The notes beneath the pieces are model-generated. The model saw only the letters and a program-made list of their open reading frames with translations. It did not search any database and was not told the DNA's origin. A program made the position numbers and the translations under genes. Below, one piece after another: positions 1 through 12,038 of a stretch of 64,000 nt of DNA; the stretch's first letter is position 1, and each line of letters opens with the position of its first letter. The stretch is from Siphonodentalium dalli. Its lineage: Eukaryota; Mollusca; Scaphopoda; Gadilida; Siphonodentaliidae. The DNA lies in the NCBI GenBank assembly GCA_032622095.1, contig CP136062.1:131709282-131773281 (forward strand), in the 5' to 3' direction.

Positions 1-410
1 CTAGGTGACTCTCATTCAGATTTGTTCAAATGAGGTCACTGGGTCAAATAGTTGCGAAAGCAGGGCCACAACTCTATTCCTTCATAGTAATTCTTATAAC
101 GACTTCTTTTCCAGAACCATAAGGCCTAATGGGTTCATATTTGGTGTGGATGTTCCCTAGGTGACTCACATCCAGATTTGTTCAAATGAGGTCACCAGGT
201 TGATTAGTTGAGAAACCAGGGCCATAACTCTTTCCCTCCATAGTAATTCTTTTAAACATCTTCTTCTCGAATACCATCAGGCCAAATGGGTTCATATTTG
301 GTATGAAGGATCATTGGTTGACTGGGGTTCAGATTTGTTCAAATGAGGTCACTGGATCAAATGTGGGTGGGGCCAGGGACATAACTCAGAAAAAAAAAAT
401 TCAGATTAAA
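1..410. repeat. Dispersed repeat family R1 (about 160-bp units)
   Basis: Two to three diverged units share the phrases CAGATTTGTTCAAATGAGGT, GGGCCATAACTC and GGGTTCATATTTGGT. The same family recurs at 3020-3200, 37200-38190, 39040-39900 and 54790-55110. No coding potential is visible. It resembles the noncoding intergenic repeats common in bivalve genomes (inference). Confidence 0.75.
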
Positions 411-562
411 CTCTTTAACCAAAAAAGAAAAGAATAGAAAAGAAATGATATATTAAAAAATAAAAGAATATTTAAAAAAACTGTGGAATTGTTTTTTTTT
501 ATTAGAATATTTAAAAAAAAAAAAAAAAAGTGTATTTAACTCCATGGTCAATTTAATATATA
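411..562. repeat. A-rich low-complexity tract
   Basis: Long A runs with little else, at the junction between the R1 units and the following tandem duplication. No gene is visible. Confidence 0.7.
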
Positions 563-1114
563 TATTTATCTACCATTTCCTATGAAATTCCCTGATACAA
601 TGGGCGATAACGAATGGGCGATAAAAGCATCCGTGTCGTTACTGCAGTTGCGATACAAGGCGCTCGTGACGTCGTTGACTGATCAAAATCATGAATGAAC
701 TGACGTCACATCAATCGCGTGAAAAATCAAAACGACATTCCAACGTATATTCTTGCGTACTATAAACAAATAGTTCCAATGTTTTAACATTATTTGATTG
801 CCTACCGGGTAACCATCACGGGTATTATGGTATAACACATCACAAGGGAACTAATATGTATGTGTTCAGTATGTATTATAAGTGTAAGAAATTGTGTCCA
901 TTGAATACATTTCCGTTAGGCATATTCGCGTGAACAGGCAGGTTGTGAGAATTTAGCAAAGCAAGCTAATCGCGTGACACAGATACCTTTGCAGGTTGGG
1001 AGAATTTACTCAAGAAAGCGAATCATCGGACACAAATTCAACAGATTTGGCATTTAAGAAACTCCTGAAATGTAATTTGTGCGGTGGATTCTGTCACACC
1101 AATGGTAGATAAAT

Positions 1115-1281
1115 GTGTTATATACACAATGTGTTTGTAACGATTCATGTATCGCGACTCGGGCTAGTTTTCGTGTCCATATAGCGACTCGGCGACCAAG
1201 GTCGCCTCGTCGCTATATGGCCACGAAAACTTGCCTCGTCGCGATACATGAATCGTTACAAACACATTGTGTATATAACAC
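1115..1281. repeat. 167-bp hairpin, copy 1
   Basis: The left arm GTGTTATATACACAATGTG is matched by its reverse complement ending at 1281. Pairing continues nearly to the middle through the GATTCATGTATCGCGAC and CCATATAGCGAC segments. The stem is near perfect. Confidence 0.85.
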
Positions 1282-1820
1282 ATATTTATCTACCATTTCC
1301 TATGAAATTCCCTGATACAATGGGCGATAACGAATGGGCGATAAAAGCATCCGTATCGTTACTGCAGTTGCGATACAAGGCGCTCGTGACGTCGTTGACT
1401 GATCAAAATCATGAATGAACTGACGTCACATCAATCGCGTGAAAAATCAAAACGACATTCCAACGTATATTCTTGCGTACTATAAACAAATAGTTCCAAT
1501 GTTTTAACATTATTTGATTGCCTACCGGGTAACCATCACGGGTATTATGGTATAACACATCACAAGGGAACTAATATGTATGTGTTCAGTATGTATTATA
1601 AGTGTAAGAAATTGTGTCCATTGAATACATTTCCGTTAGGCATATTCGCGTGAACCGGCAGGTTGTGAGAATTTAGCAAAGCGAGCTAATCGCGTGACAC
1701 AGATACCTTTGCAGGTTGTGAGAATTTATTCTAGAAAGCGAATCATCGGACACAAATTCAACAGATTTGGCATTTAAGAAACTCCTGAAATGTTATTTGT
1801 GCGGTGGATGGTAGATAAAT

Positions 1821-1987
1821 GTGTTATATACACAATGTGTTTGTAACGATTCATGTATCGCGACTCGGGCTAGTTTTCGTGTCCATATAGCGACTCGGCG
1901 ACCAAGGTCGCCTCGTCGCTATATGGCCACGAAAACTTGCCTCGTCGCGATACATGAATCGTTACAAACACATTGTGTATATAACAC
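1821..1987. repeat. 167-bp hairpin, copy 2
   Basis: Same length and near-identical sequence to the hairpin at 1115-1281, in the second tandem unit. The unchanged stem in both copies suggests recent duplication or gene conversion (inference). Confidence 0.85.
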
Positions 1988-1990
1988 ATA

Positions 1991-2292
1991 TATATTGTTT
2001 AACATTTTTTGATAATTGAAAAACTAATGCCATTACATTTCTGTAGGTTGTGGCCCCTGGCCCTTCATTCAAGTGCACTGCTTCTGCCACCCTGGCCTGG
2101 TCTCAAAAATAAAATTTACTCAAATTCTTGACAGAATCATTAATAAGAAGCATTTACTTTGGCTGTAACTGTATATATGCTGGGTATGCCGACACAATCA
2201 TGTCAATCTTGATATGTTTATAAACATTCCTGCAGATTTGCTAGATGTCATTAATTCCCAATCTCTCATGTATTGTTCATATCAGGACTAAT
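1991..2292. other. No feature recognised
   Basis: AT-rich sequence between the 0.7 kb tandem and the composite hairpin block. I see no gene or structured repeat. Confidence 0.5.
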
Positions 2293-2690
2293 GTCATTTG
2301 CAGAATGAGGTCCCCAGAGGGTGAATTTAGTGATGCTATCCCACACAGCGGCCTAGCATCACCAAATTCACCCTCTGGAGACCTCATTCTGCTTAGGCCT
2401 CATCTTCTGGGAAGTATCTATAGTATCAAATTAACATTGTTGTTAGTTACATTTCCCTTCTAGGAAGTTTCTATATCCCCTAATTTGCAGAAGATAAATT
2501 CCTAATTGAGGTGCCCAATGGGTGAACATCACCAACTTCAAGTGGGGAACTTCAATCTCATCCTAGGTCTGCCATAGCAGTTGGGGGCCCTAGCAGAATG
2601 AGGTCCCCAGAGGGTGAATTTAGTGATGCTAGCCCGCTGTGCGGGATAGCATCACTAAATTCACCCTCTGGGGACCTCATTCTGCAAATG
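2293..2690. mobile_element. Composite foldback: hairpin, spacer, hairpin
   Basis: A hairpin of about 95 bp (about 2297-2392, arms starting GCAGAATGAGGTCCCCAGAG) is followed by a spacer of about 200 bp and a second hairpin of the same family (about 2592-2687). The same hairpin-spacer-hairpin order recurs at 38534-38920, so the composite behaves as one repeated unit. No transposase is visible. Confidence 0.75.
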
Positions 2691-2786
2691 ACAGACACAC
2701 TTTCACACTATTTCAAGGCTTGATTGTATAATACATTGTGTTGCTTGAGGCCAGGCATGCACAATGTAGGAACATACACGCTTTTT

Positions 2787-3020
2787 GTGATGCTATCCCA
2801 CACAGCGGGCTAGCATAACCAAATTCACCTTCTGGAGACCTCATTCTGCTTAGGCCTCATCTTCTGGGAAGTATCTACAGTATCAAATTTACATTGTTGT
2901 TAGTTAAATTTCCCTTCTAGGAAGTTTCTATATCCCCTAACTTGCAGAAGATAAAATTCATAAATGAGGTGCCCAATGGGTGAATATCACCAACTTCAAC
3001 TGGGGAACTTAAATCTTATC
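2787..3020. repeat. Partial copy of the composite foldback
   Basis: Half a hairpin (about 2787-2850) is followed by the same spacer sequence as 2393-2588 with scattered substitutions. It is a truncated second copy next to the complete one. Confidence 0.7.
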
Positions 3021-3400
3021 CTTATCAGATTTGTGAAAATGGGATCACAAAGTCAAATAAGGGCAGAGCCAGAGACTTAACTATTTCACTGCATAGTAAT
3101 TCTTAAAATATGTTTTGCAAGAACTATTTGGCTTATATAGAATGGAATGTTCTTCCTTGACTGCAATTCAGATTTGTTTTTAAATGGGGGGTGATCAGTA
3201 GTGTACAGTTGGCAATTTCAAGGTGGATTTTCACCAATCTACATACTTAGTCTCTCTAGCCACATATCCTGTTTAAATCTACTTCTTTTAAAGTGATTAT
3301 GAAAAGTGCTGACTGTTTTGGTCTCCAGAGTCCCAGTCTTATCAGTCTTTGCAGTCTGGTGAGCGACCCCACAGTCATTGACTGTCTTGTTTGGTTATTC
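3020..3400. repeat. Diverged R1 units plus a 110-bp tail block
   Basis: Degenerate R1 phrases (CAGATTTGT, AGAGCCAGAGACTTAACT) are followed by a block at about 3283-3395 that recurs at about 39929-40045 and partly at 55258-55300. The order composite hairpin, R1, tail block is shared with the 38.5-40 kb region. Confidence 0.65.
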
Positions 3401-3948
3401 GGCCAAAATCATTGCTGATGGTCAAAAACTCAAAATGGACAAAATGAATTTTTATTCCAAACCAATTGCAGCACATCTCACACCATGTCATATGTCATCT
3501 TATATGATGCACATTCTTTATTCAATATTCCAATGATGTTATAGATATTCTTTTCTGACAGAAAAGTATTTAAAAATGTATGCCGTTTCATGTTAAACCA
3601 AAAATTAAATAAACTTTTCTTATATTTCAGATCAGTTAATTGTTCATGCACTTGTAGCCCAGTCCAAGCACAGAATATGAATAGAAGGAATGAAAGAATG
3701 ATTGAGACCGATGGGTGTCAGCATGGTTTGAGGATTGCACCACTAGAATATTGACAGGTACATACATGTACATTAGAATTCTGAGAGCGGACATTTGAAA
3801 CATTTTTTTGTTATAACTGATGTAGTTTATATCTACATCTTAGCTTGTCAAAGGTTCTTTACTAAATACTCAGTGACAAGTAGTTCCCTTAGGATATTTT
3901 CTATCTGTTGGTGTATCCTGAATTCCCTCCAAATGAATAATAGACATA
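3401..3948. other. No feature recognised
   Basis: AT-rich sequence with only short open frames. Nothing supports a gene. Confidence 0.5.
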
Positions 3949-4121
3949 CAGTAATGCCCTCAGTAATCGACCTCTTAACCAAAGCAGAATTATGGGTAAC
4001 TTTTCAGGATTTAGTCGGAAATATGGCTCTCGGGAGAGCTTTCCGATGAATGCCAACAAGCCATATTTCCGACTAAATCCTGAAAAGTTACCCATAATTC
4101 TGCTTTGGTTAAGAAGTTAAA
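3949..4121. mobile_element. Mariner-like MITE (family M)
   Basis: Starts CAGTAATGCCC after a TA and folds back on itself. The segment containing GCAGAATTATGGGTAACTTT pairs with its complement near 4080-4110. The same family recurs at 6005-6116, inside palindrome A, and three times at 54082-54477, where the ends are cleaner. TA flanks and CAGTAATG ends fit Tc1/mariner-type MITEs (inference). Confidence 0.7.
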
Positions 4122-6004
4122 AGGCACCACTCAACAGACATTTCCGTCACTAGAAATATATATTGTGGGACAAAAATATTACGATGTTTAGAACACAATT
4201 TATTTGGCAGTGGCACATGTATTTTATTTGATTCAATATCTAGGAATGAATATATGAGACAGCATATATGTTTCTTTCATGTTTTGATGATAACTGCACT
4301 TATATAATCATGTTATCAAAACAAGTTTCATAAAATGTCTGTTGTTGTAAAAAAAATTGTCTGAGGGCCAGTATAGATTAGACATCAAACTTTACAATTT
4401 TGCCAACCTTAATATATAACATTGCTGGTGGATTGATATTACAAGAATTGTTATTTTATAATTTTAATGAGAATAACAATTAAACTAAACTGAAAGTTAT
4501 TGTCTTTTGCACTGTTTGTTGGCCTCGACTGAAACTATTCACTTTTTCTGGTTACTAACATTCAAGATCTGCTATCCAAAACTTGATGCCAATTCCAGTG
4601 AGTCACACACTCCATGAGTTAGGCAGCACCAGTCTCCTTTATATAGTGATGTTGGTTTCTATAACATAAAATATTATTATCGTTCTATTATAGGTTCTAA
4701 TGGAGAGAGAGATGTAGATATGGCTGGAAGGACAAGACTCCAAGTAATTGCACAACTGCAGTTCATTAAACACACTTGAATTTAGCGAATTGCCACATGT
4801 ACAATCATTACATTCTTACAATGTTACCAGCAGTTTTGTGAAGTAACACAATAATGACAATGATATTGAAAAAGATATATTGCTATGTTCGATGCACTTT
4901 CTCAGCAATGCCATGAAGAAAATCTCATTCCTGATTAACATGCAGATCAAGCAATGTTAGTTCAAATGATGTCATACTGTGCTTTTCAATTTAAACTGTG
5001 TCCATCTTGGTTATCGGAATGATTCTGGAAGAGAAAGCTCTATGGCTGAGATGATATAATTGTCTACTACAAATTAAATATGCTATATATTTTTGGAATA
5101 AATATACATGTACCATATACATGTACGATATTTAAATACTAGTACACATCTTTTCATTTAGGAATTCTGATTCCTTATTCATGCCCAATACTGACTGAAC
5201 TACTAGGATCCCCTGTATATCAATTGTATACCTTACTCATATTTGAATTTGTGCAGTACTATGTTTCGCTCTATTTTAAATTCTGAGCGACTTCTAAACT
5301 TACAAATATTTTTGTATATGATGACAATTTCAGTTCTTCATTATCGCTGAAAACACTTGTGCATATTAAAGATCATCTTGACAAAAATTCCTTCAGTCTG
5401 GAATATATATATTTATATTTTAGAAGAAATTCAACTTAAAATATCTAACCATGATTTAGCTATGCACATGTGAATAATAAATGCACACTAGTGAAAAATA
5501 GTACAATGTACTGCACAAATTTAAATATGACTGAAGAATATATTCTATAATCTGACAGGATACTTTGACCCTGAGAATGTGACAAAAGTAAAAACAGTCT
5601 ATATACCACATCATATATATTTACTTCAGCAGATAATTGTAGTCTCTGGGATTAATATAAAAAAGTCAAATTTTTTCACCAAAAAAAGTCATTATCACTA
5701 ATATTGGTATTAGTTAGTAGTTTAATCTCTTTAATATATCAACAAAAGTAGATTATATAGAAATATGTTTTTATCCCAAAAGTCATTGATTTATGGCTAC
5801 ATATACAGCTACATGTACATTGTACCAGTCAGTGCTGATTGTTGATGTTACTAAAGATCTGCATGCAAAATACAATAATCATTTATGCTTATCATTATGG
5901 TACTCACATTATTACATTCTAATGATTTGTCCTGATGAGTTAATCACATCTCTCGTTCTCCATCATTAATATAGTCTGAAAATAGAAATGTATAAAGGTA
6001 GTGA
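4122..6004. other. Long AT-rich stretch without a recognised feature
   Basis: About 1.9 kb. Only chance-length open frames, no structured repeats beyond simple AT tracts, and no domain-like translation on either strand. Confidence 0.5.
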
Positions 6005-6116
6005 ATCTCGGGGAGAGCTTTCTGATGAATGGCAACAAGCCACATGACTAAATCCTGAAATGTTACCCATACTTCTGCTTTGGTTAAGAGGTCGATTACT
6101 TAGGGCATTACTGTAT
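6005..6116. mobile_element. Right half of a family M MITE
   Basis: Matches about 4030-4121 (CTCGGGGAGAGCTTT through GCTTTGGTTAAGAGGTCGAT) and ends GGCATTACTGTA. The left half is missing. Confidence 0.65.
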
Positions 6117-7123
6117 AACTTGGCTAATTTAACCCAACATCTGCCTCACAAGTTCACAACTTATTATGCTGATACTGCGACTTGTGAAATCCATCAAATT
6201 ATCACTCTCTGTGAGTCCAATAGCTATTCACCTAATTAAACATTATATTTACCAGTCATGGTCCTTGCTGGTTTAAAGCATGGGCACAAAACATATGTTT
6301 CAAGCATTTGTGACCAGGAAGTAGTATTTAAAACAACTATCAGTTGTGTTAATCTAACATATTCATGATTTAGGTCCAGTGCACCATTCCATGACCATAC
6401 ATGATGGGACAGGACCTCATTTTTGAAGATTTTTCAAACTCTACCCACAAGACGAGAACATTAGGGAGCCATAGCAACCATTTATTCACACAAATTATGG
6501 TTCAATCAATGCCTAGGACATCCCCCATGCCAGAAATACAGATACAAAAATATCTGCCACAAGGGCTTCCAGTGCATCCATGCAGTTGCATATAAATCAG
6601 AATAATAGAGTTCACATGAAATTTGAAAGGGAAAAAACACATAGAAATCCATATACATTGATATATGGACTATATTTTGAAAGGGAAATTCATTATATGT
6701 TGAAAAAAGTTAAACTTTTGTTTATACTCGCACAATGATCAGATAAATTATGTGCACTTTAGAGGTAACCTTGCACTATTATCAAGGCTAATTAACATAA
6801 CCCTAAATATTTTCATGTATTTAAGATTCATCAGCCATGTTTGGGTTTCAGCCATTTCAGATCTACTAGACTTATGCTTATTTTCAAACTGATTTAAGAT
6901 CTTTTTAGTTCATAAATTTATTTCGGCATGTGTTGCAACAATAATAATTGGTACATGTAGCAACCTGAACATTTGTCACATGACTGATATTAGAGAAATG
7001 TCTGTTTTCAACCTTATTTGAGCTGATTTTTGTCAAAATTTGTCTATATTTGACCCACAGTGTGCAGCGGTGTGTGTATTCCTAGAGTATGTGGGACCCG
7101 AATTCACATTTACCAGTATTAGC
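6117..7123. other. No feature recognised
   Basis: AT-rich sequence with one short open frame (6401-6595) that has no domain-like features. Confidence 0.5.
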
Positions 7124-7398
7124 TGATAAAATGGTATGACATAAATGGTATCTAGTGTGGGCAATGCCGTCACTTATTATACCCTTGGCTGTCTTAAGCG
7201 AAATAATGGTTCGCTTAATAAGAGTAATCCATTCTCATGAATTAGACTGAAGCACAATTCACTCACACATAGTTCAGACGTGCTCTTTCAGAATTCCGCT
7301 CAAGTTGAAACCTTTGACATAGTAGTATCTCAGTCTTTGAGTCAACTAATAGGGGAAGGCTCCACACACTGATACCATTTATGTCATACCATTTTATC
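7124..7398. mobile_element. TIR-bounded element of 275 bp
   Basis: GATAAAATGGTATGACATAA at the left end is matched by the inverted sequence at 7366-7398, with the extra AGTGTG/CACACT step also paired. Arms are about 35 bp. There is no coding capacity. The superfamily is not assigned because a target duplication is not clear. Confidence 0.7.
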
Positions 7399-8410
7399 CA
7401 AGGTGAGAGAGGTAAAACAAACAATGGTGGTTAAGGCCAACTTAAGGGTAACTGAATTATGATTTTACCATAAATACAATGATACTTCAGAGCAATATAT
7501 TTATGCTTAAAGCTTAATTGAATTGTTTTATCATAATTAGCTTATATCAGTAAATGTGCATTAACTTTGCATATACTCTGGAATTTTTTTTCAACTGGTA
7601 CCTATATCTTTCCAATTGTTGGAAAATTAAAAACTGAAACCCCTTTATTGGAGGATGTGTTAACATTTATTAACTGACTATGCTTAGCATATATGATTTA
7701 TGCAGCACAATAAATTAGCTTATCCTGAAGCATGATTGGGTTCTTCGGCTATGTTACCTCAGGTATAATGGTATAGGCTGATGCCAAGATTGTAGGTGGA
7801 GCAGGGGGATGGGGGTAGTCAAAGATTTGCAGGAAGGAATGAATTTTTTTCGCATCTGGCATTTTCGGGGACCAATCACCACAAAACCTGCAAAACCAAT
7901 ATGTTTTTTACTCCCAATTTGTTTACACCCACCTCCCAAATTTCACTAAATATTGTTCAAAACTGAATAAAGCTGTACTGATATTACTCATATGACTGGG
8001 AATGATCTATCTCATTTAGTTCAGATAACAGTTTAACCTGTTTCAGAAGCTGTTTTGATGGAAATAAACATAGTCACATCACTCTATCAGACTTGGATAC
8101 TTTAGGTCTTGCCAGAGATCATCTTAGTTAATAGAGAAGCAAATAATTCACTGATTGGCTTGATGCACTGATGACAGATATTTTTTACCCATTGATAGTC
8201 AGATACTTTCTATCCGTTGATAGTGACATTTAATGTCAGTTGCTCGCTCATTTTCCATTCACACAATGATCTATGCATTAGCGACATCAAGACAAGTTTA
8301 TTTATTCAAGTTTTACGTTTCTGGAAGGTTCTTTTGTAATAGTGTGGTGAAGGAATTTTTTCACCCCACCGTCCCATATGCAAAAAGACATAGATTAATG
8401 TCATCTCCGC
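7399..8410. other. AT-rich stretch with degenerate CTTAAG motifs
   Basis: No gene seen. Scattered weak CTTAA-type palindromes foreshadow the array domain that follows. Confidence 0.4.
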
Positions 8411-9374
8411 TGCACTAAGGCCCCCCCCCCCCCCCTGGTATATAATATCTGCCATTGAAAGATTCTACTGGTATGCAGACAATATATGTGGTTGCATCAA
8501 TTTCAGCTTGAGGGGATCTCTATGGGAGTGTAATTATTTATGTATAAGCATAACTAATTTACATTTAGGTATAATTGATCTACACTTAAGCATATTTTAT
8601 TTACCCTCATTCCTCAAGCATTTTCACATTTATTGTTTATTTACGCTTAAGCTCAAAACATTGATTCCCCCATGAATTAATTTCAAATGGCACAGGCCTA
8701 AACACATCAATAAAGTTTATATAGACCCACCATATGATGGAAACAATCCCCCAGTAACCCCAAGATGTTTTATGACCATGGGAATGGTATAGATCTGTGC
8801 AGGATATGTCTCTTTTATAAAAATACTATATCTCAGGGATGGAGACACAAATTCTTGGGGACAGGGATGCTGATATTATGAAAATAGGGGTTTTCCCCCT
8901 ATTTCAAGTCAATTAAGTACACCATATATTAGGGAAGCAAACCCACAGTAACCCCTAATTGCCTATTTACGGCCATGGAAATGGTATATATCTGTGCAGG
9001 AGATGTCCCTTTAATAAAATATACTACAGCTCTGGGAGTGAGGCACTTATTAGGACACCAGGGACAGAAATTTTCTTCAACTATTGAGTCTGTGTGGGGC
9101 TACTACTTTGGGCCCATGATAACATACTATGAGATTGACTCAAATCAGTCACAATCAGAGGGAAGTAAGGGAGAGCAAGTTTGGTATTTAATTGTTAGAC
9201 GCATATTTGTACTTGAGTGCAAATGATTTATGCTTAAGTGCAAATATTTGCAAATAAATAATAAATATGAAAGCCCCCCCACCTGCCCCGCCCATCATTT
9301 CAGCCCCAGGGGAGTTTTGAGATCTGGAATTTGATTTATGCTTAAGTGTATGGGAGGCCAAATTCACATTTAAT

Positions 9375-9505
9375 AATTAATTGTGCTTAAGCACAATCAA
9401 TTGCACTTAACACTTGAGCATAATCAATTGTGCTTAAGTGCAATTAATTGCGCTTAAGCGCAAATAATTACGCTTCAGTGCAATCATTGCGCTTATGCGC
9501 AATTC
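9375..9505. repeat. Array of CTTAAG-centred palindromes at 20-bp spacing
   Basis: Six palindromic words of the type ATTGCGCTTAAGCGCAAAT are centred at about 9386, 9406, 9433, 9453, 9473 and 9492. Four of the five steps are 19-20 bp (two helical turns) and one is 27 bp. Individual units are degenerate but keep dyad symmetry. Confidence 0.8.
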
Positions 9506-10556
9506 ATGGTTATAGGTAACTAAACACCCCTGGTGAATAAATAGGTTTCTCCATAACTTAGCATTAACTCCTATTGACATATCACCTCTTGGTTTCATTG
9601 GTTTGGATGGGTAGGGAGCTAGCCCAACTTCTTTATCAAAATGGCTGACTCGCAATAGTATCACCTTCTGTTTTAGTTGGAGCGACTCGTGATAGCATTA
9701 TAATATCTTCAGTATATATTAGTTATTCTGTATTAGTCGGGGCGACTTTGATTTTCCTCAATTTTCGAGTATACAGGCACACTATATGAGGGAAGCAAGC
9801 CCTCGGTGGAACTATATGACCATGGCAATACTATAGATTTGTGCAATAAAAAGAACTAGAGCTCGAGGACTGAGACACCAAAGCTCAAGGAATGAGACAC
9901 CAATCTTTTTTGACAGGGATGCTGATAATATGAAAATAGGGTTATTTCCTCTGATTTAAGTCAATAAGTAAACCATATGAGGTAAGCAAGCCCTCATGCA
10001 GTGACACCACATGCATGCTATAGTATATGACCATAGTAAGGGCCCAAATCTGTGCAATAATACATTAAAAAACATCATACAAAAAATTACTAGAGTTCCG
10101 GGAAGGAGACATAAATTCTTTGGATAGATGGATGCTGATAATATGTAATTAGGGATTATCCTTGTTGAACACACACTCACAGTTGACTGTTGAGTACTCA
10201 GGCTAATTAAAACAGGTTAAAATTAGCCCAAATGCTCCTCTTGTGTTGCTAGTTGATACACCAGGTCATGCCAATAAATTATGGGTAAGTTAGATAGTAG
10301 TAACCCTTAATTCCCTTTTTATGGCCATGGAAATGGTATATATCTGTGCAGGAGATATCCCTTTAATAAAATATACTAGAGCTCTGGGAGTGAGACACCA
10401 ATTCCTGGGACACCAGGGACAGAGATGCTGACATGGATATATGTTTTTTCTTCAACTTCGAGTCTGTATGGGGCTATTACTATGGGCCCATCATAATTTA
10501 CTATGAGATGGACTCAATCATTCACAATCAGAGGGAAGTAAGGGAGTGCTAGGTAT

Positions 10557-10705
10557 TTGCGCTTAACCGCAAACTTGAATGATTTGCGCTTTAAGAGCAA
10601 ATAAATTGATAGACACATATTTGCGCTTTAGTGCAAATGATTTGTGCTTAAGGGCAAATTGTTTTATGCTTTTAAGCGCAAATGATTTGCGCTTAAGCGC
10701 AAATA
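10557..10705. repeat. Second CTTAAG palindrome cluster
   Basis: Palindromic words such as TTTGCGCTTAAGCGCAAA are centred near 10626, 10647, 10670 and 10692, a spacing of about 22 bp. The flanks belong to the CCATGG-unit repeat. Confidence 0.7.
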
Positions 10706-10735
10706 AATAATAAATGTGAAAAGGGCCTCCCATAG

Positions 10736-11207
10736 TTGCCCACTACCGATCAACTTCGCCTCAAAATTATGGACTTACAAAAAGTTACATGTATTGTGCA
10801 GATAAAATACTGTTAATCAATTAGAGAACTTATATATTTGATTTTCCGTTGATAGTAACTAGCCCATCTGAGAATAACTTTTGGAAACTCATGTGGGAGA
10901 AAAAAATCCACCCCTACTACTACTAGTACTATTATTTGGGCCTGTAATTGATTCAATCTGGGAAAATTTTCCACAATCATGGTCATGAAAAATATTACAG
11001 TATTATTATTATTTTTGGTAGGCCTACTAGTACTAACAGCAACACTGCACATGCTACATATACTGCTAGTACTATTTGAATGGTGAATAACGAGACCTTC
11101 AACTTCAAGACGACAAGAGTCAGGCCTAAATTATTTTTTTTAATATTGCCTGTTGGAATTTGTGTGGATATCAATTTCAATTTTATAGCGAAGAGTGATA
11201 CAATTTT
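10736..11207. other. No feature recognised
   Basis: AT-rich sequence. Short minus-strand frames here have no domain-like content. It could hold downstream exon or intron sequence of the minus-strand Cys-rich candidate, but nothing shows this. Confidence 0.35.
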
Positions 11208-11545
11208 TTACCTCTTTTTTTTCACGACGACATCTTCGACATTTTCACCATCGGCATCGTCTTCGCTACTTGACAACCCAAGTTCTGCCGACAAAATCGA
11301 CCCTTTCTTCTTCAAGTTCTTGCCAATCTTCATTTTCCTGGGCTGGTTCTGACACTCAGTGACAGCTCATTTTTGCTTGTTCCACATTTGCAGCCTCTGC
11401 TGCAAAATGTCCCCGCATCCAAACAGGGACACGATGTCCGCAACGAACGAGACGTGGCCGACTTCCTCCACACGCATAGATTCCCGCATGAACAATTAAC
11501 AGCCCCCGGATCGCTTCCAAATCTATTTTTTAAACATTCCGCCAT
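11208..11545 (-). pseudogene. Candidate Cys-rich (CXC-like) protein, apparently frameshifted
   Basis: Reading the minus strand from an ATG at 11545 gives a 71-codon frame rich in cysteine pairs: C18-x-C20-x3-C24, then C39-P-C41-x6-C48-x3-C52-x-C54. This spacing resembles CXC (tesmin/TSO1-like) Cys-rich domains, which bind DNA in known members. After residue 60 the frame leaves the pattern and stops. In the next frame the text resumes as CQNQP followed by a basic stretch and an acidic serine-rich tail ending near 11208. An extra 11 bases or so (about 11354-11364) separates the two halves. Either a frameshift broke the gene, or the resemblance after the shift is chance. The last codons, AAGAG followed by GTAAAA, could also be a splice donor. 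Family assignment is inferred from Cys spacing only. Confidence 0.4.
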
Positions 11546-11757
11546 TTTTATATTATTAATGCGTGTCCGTCAGCATTATTTTTAGATCGATGATGCATTC
11601 TGGTCTTTCCGACCCTTGACCCTTCGACCAATGCTTGCAATATCTAAACACCGATTTACGATGAAAGCCTGAGTTTGCTGGTGCGCGCGCCACCATGGCA
11701 ATCCGATTATTCTGGGCGAGAATAATTTCATATAGAAATAACAGTACTATCACTTTA
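11546..11757. other. Upstream region of the Cys-rich candidate
   Basis: More GC-rich than its surroundings, including a GGCGCGCGC stretch near 11683. It could be a 5' leader or promoter for the minus-strand frame starting at 11545. No specific promoter element is identified. Confidence 0.25.
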
Positions 11758-11871
11758 TGTTGGGATATATGATTTTATGAAACTGGTTTGATAAATTTGA
11801 TTCACAACTCGTCTACGACTCGTTGTGATCAAGTTTATCAAACGAGTTTCATAAAATCTTATATCCCATCA
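11758..11871. repeat. 114-bp foldback
   Basis: The left arm TATGTTGGGATATATGATTT pairs with the right arm ending ATATCCCATCATA. The stem runs to a small loop around GTCTACGAC, with a few mismatches. Confidence 0.8.
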
Positions 11872-12038
11872 TAACGAGTTGGAGATGCTCTATATATACT
11901 GTAACAATCACTGGTATATAGTATATATTGGTATATTGTATTTTATTCCAAGGGGCCTGTGGTTCATACTCTGTGTCTATCAAGATAGCACAGCTGCCTA
12001 TATATTATAAATGCACGCGCATGCAGTCATTTCGGTGG

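Larger units (their letters stand above)
563..1990. repeat. Two-copy tandem repeat, about 0.7 kb unit
   Basis: The sequence from 563 repeats from 1283. Offset is 720 bp in the first part and 706 bp after a 14-bp deletion near 1810. Each unit is about 550 bp of ordinary sequence followed by a 167-bp perfect-type hairpin. The unit's first bases (ATTTATCTACCATT) reappear inverted (AATGGTAGATAAAT) just before the hairpin, so each copy also looks like a TIR element. Small ORFs here are hairpin artefacts. Confidence 0.85.
8411..10735. repeat. CTTAAG palindrome domain 1 with repeated CCATGG-centred units
   Basis: Begins after a poly-C tract. Units of roughly 150-250 bp recur near 8717, 8930, 9780, 9990 and 10300. 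They share phrases such as ATGACCATGG, GAAATGGTATA, TCTGTGCAGGA and CAGGGATGCTGATA. Between units lie clusters of palindromes centred on CTTAAG. The same unit-plus-cluster arrangement occurs at 24091-25330. No gene is supported. Confidence 0.75.

Noticed and set aside
1115-1987. Small frames of 63-66 codons repeated twice as paired peptides
   Set aside because: They lie wholly within the hairpin stems of the tandem repeat.
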